A DNA stretch of 64,000 nt from Bacillus_BD sp050389805 (lineage in GTDB: Bacteria > Bacillota > Bacilli > Bacillales > Cytobacillaceae). A program made the translations under genes and the position numbers. The notes under the pieces are model-generated. The model worked only from the letters and a program-made list of their open reading frames with translations, did no database searches and was not told the DNA's origin. Location of the stretch: NCBI RefSeq assembly GCF_050389805.1, contig NZ_CP130945.1, forward strand, positions 2,604,001 through 2,668,000. Reading direction: 5' to 3'. This document shows, one piece after another, positions 60,367 through 64,000 of the stretch (position 1 is its first letter; each line of letters opens with the position of its first letter).

Positions 60367-61122
60367 ATGGAAAAAAATTATCGTGTAGGACTAATTGTTC
60401 CTAGTTCCAATACAACCATGGAAACTGAAATTCCTGCGATGCTGCAGCAGAAAATGATGGTTGATCGAGAGAGTTCATTTACGTTCCATTCAAGTCGAAT
60501 GAGAATGAAACAGGTCGTAAAAGAAGAGTTAGCTAAGATGGATGCTGATAGTGACCGATGCGCAGTAGAACTGTCAGACGCTCGTTGTGATGTTCTTGCA
60601 TACGCTTGTCTAGTAGCCATCATGTGTATGGGGGCCGGATACCATAAGCGCTCTGAAGATCGGCTCCATTCAGCAACGGTAGAAAACGGCGGTGAGGCTC
60701 CTGTCATTAGTAGTGCAGGTGCCCTTATCGAAGGGATTAATGCAATCGGTGCTAAAAAGGTATCTATTGTCACTCCATATATGAAGCCATTAACACAAAT
60801 GGTTGTTGATTATATTGAACAAAGTGGAATTGAGGTCATTGATGCCATTAGTTTAGAAGTTCCAAATAATCTTGATGTAGGTAGATTAGATCCGAACAAC
60901 TTACCTGATATTGTTAAAAGGTTGAATATTGAAGGAGCAGATGCAGTTGTTCTATCTGCTTGCGTTCAAATGCCATCTCTACCTGCTGTTCAAAAAGTAG
61001 AAGACCAACTCGGACTCCCAGTACTTACGGCTGCAACTTCAACTGTGTACCGAATTCTTAAGACATTGAATCTAGATACAAGGGTGCCAAGCGCTGGTAG
61101 TCTACTATCTGGAAAATACTAA
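60367..61122 (+). CDS. Maleate isomerase-like (Asp/Glu racemase superfamily) enzyme
   Basis: This 251-residue protein has the maleate cis-trans isomerase layout: GLIVPSSNTTMETEIP at the start, nucleophile Cys81 in YACLVAI and second Cys199 in SACVQMPS, with VTPYMKPLTQMVVDYI near 138-153. Maleate isomerases turn maleate into fumarate and end nicotinate-type pathways. Arylmalonate decarboxylase is a relative but has one Cys. With an amidase at 55053 and hydroxylases nearby, a maleamate-to-fumarate tail is attractive but unproven. RBS AGAAGGTTG precedes the ATG. Confidence 0.88.
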   Translation: MEKNYRVGLIVPSSNTTMETEIPAMLQQKMMVDRESSFTFHSSRMRMKQVVKEELAKMDADSDRCAVELSDARCDVLAYACLVAIMCMGAGYHKRSEDRLHSATVENGGEAPVISSAGALIEGINAIGAKKVSIVTPYMKPLTQMVVDYIEQSGIEVIDAISLEVPNNLDVGRLDPNNLPDIVKRLNIEGADAVVLSACVQMPSLPAVQKVEDQLGLPVLTAATSTVYRILKTLNLDTRVPSAGSLLSGKY

Positions 61123-61155
61123 GTTTTATCACTTTCGCTTAAAAGGAGGGATAAA

Positions 61156-62037
61156 GTGAAACCACCCAAGTTCAATTACCTTCGCCCTAATAGTTTTGAA
61201 GAAACACTTGATTTGTTAGAACAATATGGAGATGATGCCAAAATAATGTCTGGTGGTCAGAGTCTTATTCCATTATTAAATATGAGGCTATCTACTCCTG
61301 CTTATATAATCGACATAGGTAGAGTAAAAGAACTACAAGGAATACGTGAAGAAGATGATGTCATAGTAATTGGTGGGATGACAAGGCATGTTGATGTAGA
61401 AAGATCAAAACTAGTCCAAGATAAATGTCCTCTATTAATAGAAGGAATTCGTTGGATTGGTCATGCTCAAATCCGAAGTAGAGGTACAATTGGAGGCAGT
61501 ATTGCACATGGGGATCCTTCCGCAGAACTACCATGTATATTAACTGCTTTAAGAGGTGAAATTGTGATTGCATCAAAGGATGAGGAAATTACTTTGACAC
61601 CCGAAGAATTTTTCTTGAGTTATCTTTTAACATCAATTGAGCCTCATCAAATTGTTAAAGAAGTGCGCTTTCCTAAGATGGTAAAGGGAAGTGGCTATGC
61701 TTTTGAAGAAATAGCTAGAAGAAGTGGCGACTTTGCCTTGGCAGAAGTAGCTGTTGCTATTGAACTAGAAAAAAGCGGAATGATAAAAGACGCCAAGATT
61801 GCAATGGGAGGAGCAAACCCTGTCCCATTTATCCCTGAAGAAACAGAAGAATTCCTAAAAGGAAAGAACCCTCATTCATCACTAATTAAGGAAGCAGCTT
61901 TCATGCAACTAGATGAATTAGAACCAGAAGGAGATATACATGGAACAGAGGAATACAGACGGAATTTGTCAGGAGTATTATTAGAACGAGCGTTAACAAA
62001 AGCTGTCGCTAAAGCTGGAGGAGGTGTCCTTGCATGA
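61156..62037 (+). CDS. Molybdenum hydroxylase FAD-binding subunit (second set)
   Basis: The start is GTG 61156 after AAAAGGAGGG. The 293-residue protein has the FAD loops IMSGGQSLIP and IRSRGTIGGSIAHGDPSAELP (in parts), and the C-terminal GGANPVPF and DIHGTEEYRR. It is closely related to the protein at 15428. It overlaps the 2Fe-2S gene by 4 bp (ATGA). No large molybdenum subunit follows within the window, so it may use the one at 16842 or one beyond the window end. Confidence 0.94.
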   Translation: MKPPKFNYLRPNSFEETLDLLEQYGDDAKIMSGGQSLIPLLNMRLSTPAYIIDIGRVKELQGIREEDDVIVIGGMTRHVDVERSKLVQDKCPLLIEGIRWIGHAQIRSRGTIGGSIAHGDPSAELPCILTALRGEIVIASKDEEITLTPEEFFLSYLLTSIEPHQIVKEVRFPKMVKGSGYAFEEIARRSGDFALAEVAVAIELEKSGMIKDAKIAMGGANPVPFIPEETEEFLKGKNPHSSLIKEAAFMQLDELEPEGDIHGTEEYRRNLSGVLLERALTKAVAKAGGGVLA

Positions 62038-62519
62038 ACCTAGTAACAGTTAAAATGAGGGTGAATGGTATTGATGCGGAAAAGGAAATTGAGCCAAGAT
62101 TACTATTATCTGATTTTCTTAGAGAAGAGTTAAATTTAACAGGAACTCATGTTGGATGTGAACACGGTGTTTGTGGGGCATGTACGATTTTGGTAAATAA
62201 TGAATCCGCTCGATCTTGTTTAATGTTGGCAGTTCAAGCGGATGGTTATGAGGTTGAAACGGTGGAATCGTTAGCAAATGAAGACGGAACCCTCCATCCA
62301 CTTCAACAAGCATTTAAAGAAGAACATGGATTGCAATGCGGTTTTTGTACACCTGGTATTTTAATGTCGATGAAGAGATTTTTAATCGAACACCCTGAAC
62401 CAAATGAAGATGAGATTCGCGAAGCACTTTCGGGAAATTTATGCAGATGTACAGGATATACCAATATTATTAAAGCTGTTAAAAAAACATCAGATAACTT
62501 AAAAAAAGTTCAAGTATAA
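62034..62519 (+). CDS. Molybdenum hydroxylase 2Fe-2S subunit (second set)
   Basis: This 161-residue subunit has Cys42, Cys47, Cys50 and Cys62 for the first cluster (GCEHGVCGAC) and CGFC with CRC for the second. It resembles the protein at 16308 throughout, with the same EPRxLLxDFxRxEL opening. Its ATG overlaps the FAD gene. The next gene is the dihydroxyphthalate-decarboxylase-like protein rather than a molybdenum subunit, which is unusual. Confidence 0.95.
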   Translation: MNLVTVKMRVNGIDAEKEIEPRLLLSDFLREELNLTGTHVGCEHGVCGACTILVNNESARSCLMLAVQADGYEVETVESLANEDGTLHPLQQAFKEEHGLQCGFCTPGILMSMKRFLIEHPEPNEDEIREALSGNLCRCTGYTNIIKAVKKTSDNLKKVQV

Positions 62520-62557
62520 GTATTCAATTAAATACAAATAAAGGAGTAGATGTAAAA

Positions 62558-63544
62558 ATGTTAAGACTAAGCTTAGGTACTGGAGATTATGATCGTTGTA
62601 TGCCGATTAAAGATGGTAGAGTGAAAGTTCAAGGGGTAGAATTAAATCCATTATTTTTAGATGCTGAAGAATTATTTTTCCGAATGGCACGTTATCAAGA
62701 CCTTGATATAGCGGAATTTTCTCTATCATCATATGTATTAAGTGTATCTCGTGGTAATAGCCCTTTTATTGCGATTCCTGTATTTCTATCAAGAGCCTTT
62801 AGACATGGGAATATATTAATCAACAGTCATTCTGGTATCACACGTCCAGAAAATTTAAAGGGTAAAAGAATCGGGATTCCCGAGTATCAAATGACTGCAC
62901 TAGTGTGGCAAAGAGGAATTTTAAAAGATGAATATGGTGTAGATCCCTCAGATATTCAATGGGTAGCAGGAGGGGAAGAACAGCCAGGAAGAGATGAACG
63001 AATTCCTTGGACTCCACCAGAAGGAATTTCAATTGAACAAGCTCCAGAAGGTAAGACCTTAACGGGAATGCTCCTAGAAGGTGAGATTGACGGTTTATTA
63101 TGTGCGAGACTCCCTTCCGCTTTTAATAATGGTGACCCACGTATTAAACGATTATGGGAAGATTCTAAAGCAGCTGAGCAAGATTATTTCAAACGAACGG
63201 GTATTTTTCCAATTATGCACACTGTCGTGATTAAACGAGAGATATATGAACAAAACCCATGGTTGGCACCTGAGCTTGTGAAAGCATTCCAAGAAGCAAA
63301 AGACATTGCAGAGAAAAACTTGTTTGATCTCACTGCATTAAAAACGATGCTACCATGGGGTGTTTTTGAAGCAGAGGAAGAAAGAAAAATCTTTAATGGT
63401 AATATTTGGCCTTATGGGATTGAGGAAAACTATCATGTATTAGATACTTTCCTACAATATCATTTTGAACAAGGTTTGTCAGAAAGACGTGTAAGAGTTG
63501 AGGAATTGTTTGCGCCAAATACGGTGAAACAGTCAGCAATTTAA
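62558..63544 (+). CDS. 4,5-Dihydroxyphthalate decarboxylase-like protein (binding-protein fold)
   Basis: This 328-residue cytosolic protein has no signal peptide. It shows the type II periplasmic-binding fold of the dihydroxyphthalate decarboxylase group: GTGDYDRCMPIKDGRV near the start, ELFFRMARYQDLDIAEFSLSSY (in part), RPENLKGKRIGIPEYQMTA near 103-121 and a C-terminal GIEENYHVLD. The known enzyme decarboxylates 4,5-dihydroxyphthalate to protocatechuate. Here it could decarboxylate a hydroxylated ring acid made by the adjacent oxygenases. It might instead be a binding-protein relative recruited for another role. RBS AAAGGAGTA precedes the ATG. Confidence 0.8.
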   Translation: MLRLSLGTGDYDRCMPIKDGRVKVQGVELNPLFLDAEELFFRMARYQDLDIAEFSLSSYVLSVSRGNSPFIAIPVFLSRAFRHGNILINSHSGITRPENLKGKRIGIPEYQMTALVWQRGILKDEYGVDPSDIQWVAGGEEQPGRDERIPWTPPEGISIEQAPEGKTLTGMLLEGEIDGLLCARLPSAFNNGDPRIKRLWEDSKAAEQDYFKRTGIFPIMHTVVIKREIYEQNPWLAPELVKAFQEAKDIAEKNLFDLTALKTMLPWGVFEAEEERKIFNGNIWPYGIEENYHVLDTFLQYHFEQGLSERRVRVEELFAPNTVKQSAI

Positions 63545-63566
63545 TTTCAAAAATGGAGGAAACTAT

Positions 63567-64000
63567 ATGAAAAAGGGTTATAAATTATTTGGTAGTTTAA
63601 TTATTGGGATTACATTGTTATTATCTGCATGCGGGCAGACTAGTAGCACAGATAGTGACGATAGCTCAAAAGATAAAAATAGTTCTCCTGTCATAACGAA
63701 TATTGTTGGTGGTTCTGTTGGAGGATCATGGTCCGTATTTTCTGAAGGGATTGCCGAATCAATTAGAAAAACACATGAAGGATCAATTGTAACCGTTGAA
63801 CCTGGTGGGTTAGTCGAAAATCCACCGTTGGTTGGAGATAATACAGTTCCATTTGGAATTGCGTATTCTATGACTTCACATGCTGCTTATACAGGTACAG
63901 AACCTTACAATAAAAAATATGAAGACATAAGAGCCGTAAGTGTTGTTATTCCGAGGAATCTATATCAATTTGTAGCCGTAGAGAACGCTCCGTATGATTC
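63567..64000 (+). CDS. TAXI-type TRAP transporter substrate-binding lipoprotein (3' end outside window)
   Basis: Only the first 144 codons are in the window. The protein starts with a lipoprotein signal (MKKGYKLFG, lipobox LSAC near residue 22), a Ser/Asp-rich linker and the TAXI opening GGSVGGSWSVFSEGIAESIR. It then reads PGGLVENPPLVGD and AYTGTEPY. RBS AATGGAGGA lies before the ATG. TAXI proteins feed tripartite (TRAP-type) importers of organic acids. The membrane subunits probably lie beyond the window. It belongs to the operon that began at 56737. Confidence 0.82.
   Translation, partial: MKKGYKLFGSLIIGITLLLSACGQTSSTDSDDSSKDKNSSPVITNIVGGSVGGSWSVFSEGIAESIRKTHEGSIVTVEPGGLVENPPLVGDNTVPFGIAYSMTSHAAYTGTEPYNKKYEDIRAVSVVIPRNLYQFVAVENAPYD

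Noticed and set aside
13083..64000. Direct naming of the region as a nicotinate degradation cluster
   Set aside because: The amidase, isomerase and hydroxylases fit, but the decisive ring-opening enzyme is not visible and Rieske oxygenases are not part of the nicotinate routes I know.
1..64000. CRISPR arrays, tRNA or rRNA genes, insertion sequences, riboswitches
   Set aside because: I found no regularly spaced repeats, no cloverleaf or rRNA sequence, no transposase frame and no leader with a known riboswitch core.

Overview
The window is low-GC DNA with AGGAGG-type ribosome binding sites, LPxTG and lipobox surface proteins, ATGA-coupled genes and dense operons. This fits a Bacillaceae member (Bacillus or Neobacillus-like), an inference from style rather than a database match. 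I saw no rRNA, tRNA, CRISPR array, prophage or insertion sequence. The window opens inside one gene and closes inside another.

Layout. (1) 2-6823: 3' part of a giant wall-anchored extracellular nuclease with two tandem 5'-nucleotidase units. (2) 6927-10914: a four-gene cluster of an N-formylglutamate-amidohydrolase-like protein, an unrecognised membrane protein, a FolC/Mur-type ligase and an ATP-grasp ligase. The last two look like the two halves of a cyanophycin-synthetase-type enzyme, and this cluster is the best candidate here for an undescribed system. (3) 11023-12835: a lone SDR and a convergent DMT exporter. (4) 13083-19223: an XdhC/MocA maturation pair, then a CoxG-like protein and a complete three-subunit molybdenum hydroxylase. 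(5) 19330-28383: a Liv-type ABC importer, a GntR/FCD regulator and an SsuABC-type importer. (6) 28544-42188: an aromatic-ring catabolic region with alpha/beta hydrolase, IclR regulator, MFS carrier, cupin, extradiol dioxygenase, two SDRs, ThDP enzyme, aldehyde dehydrogenase, aspartate-dehydrogenase-like protein, a Rieske oxygenase pair and a tandem VOC protein. (7) 42244-43258: AzlCD. (8) 43400-53587: a PucR regulator and a DMSO-reductase-superfamily region with two catalytic subunits, two FeS subunits, a membrane anchor, a TorD-type chaperone, a small lipoprotein and a double ferredoxin. (9) 54034-56569: TetR, DsrE, isochorismatase-like amidase and DUF3891. (10) 56737-64000: a second catabolic operon with MDR dehydrogenase, Rieske pair, CoxG, maleate-isomerase-like enzyme, FAD and 2Fe-2S hydroxylase subunits, a dihydroxyphthalate-decarboxylase-like protein and the start of a TAXI-TRAP binding protein.

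How it works together (inference). Importers bring in aromatic or N-heteroaromatic acids. Molybdenum hydroxylases and Rieske oxygenases activate the ring, the BphB-like SDR rearomatises cis-diols, the extradiol enzyme opens the ring and the hydrolase cuts the product. ThDP, aldehyde dehydrogenase, amidase and maleate isomerase would finish the route to central metabolites. The amidase, isomerase and AspDH-like enzymes suggest that nitrogen is present in the substrate or an intermediate. The substrate itself cannot be read from sequence.

Regulation. Four transcription units (starting at 24968, 28544, 30469 and 31944) appear to share a double code: a degenerate AATATTCAGAATATT palindrome centred 35-36 bp upstream of the -10 hexamer, and a TGTTTT-N6-AAAACA palindrome just downstream of it. 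A family of GGTGACAGGCACCTTCC-type hairpins is scattered at gene ends through the whole window and supplies the stop codon of two genes.
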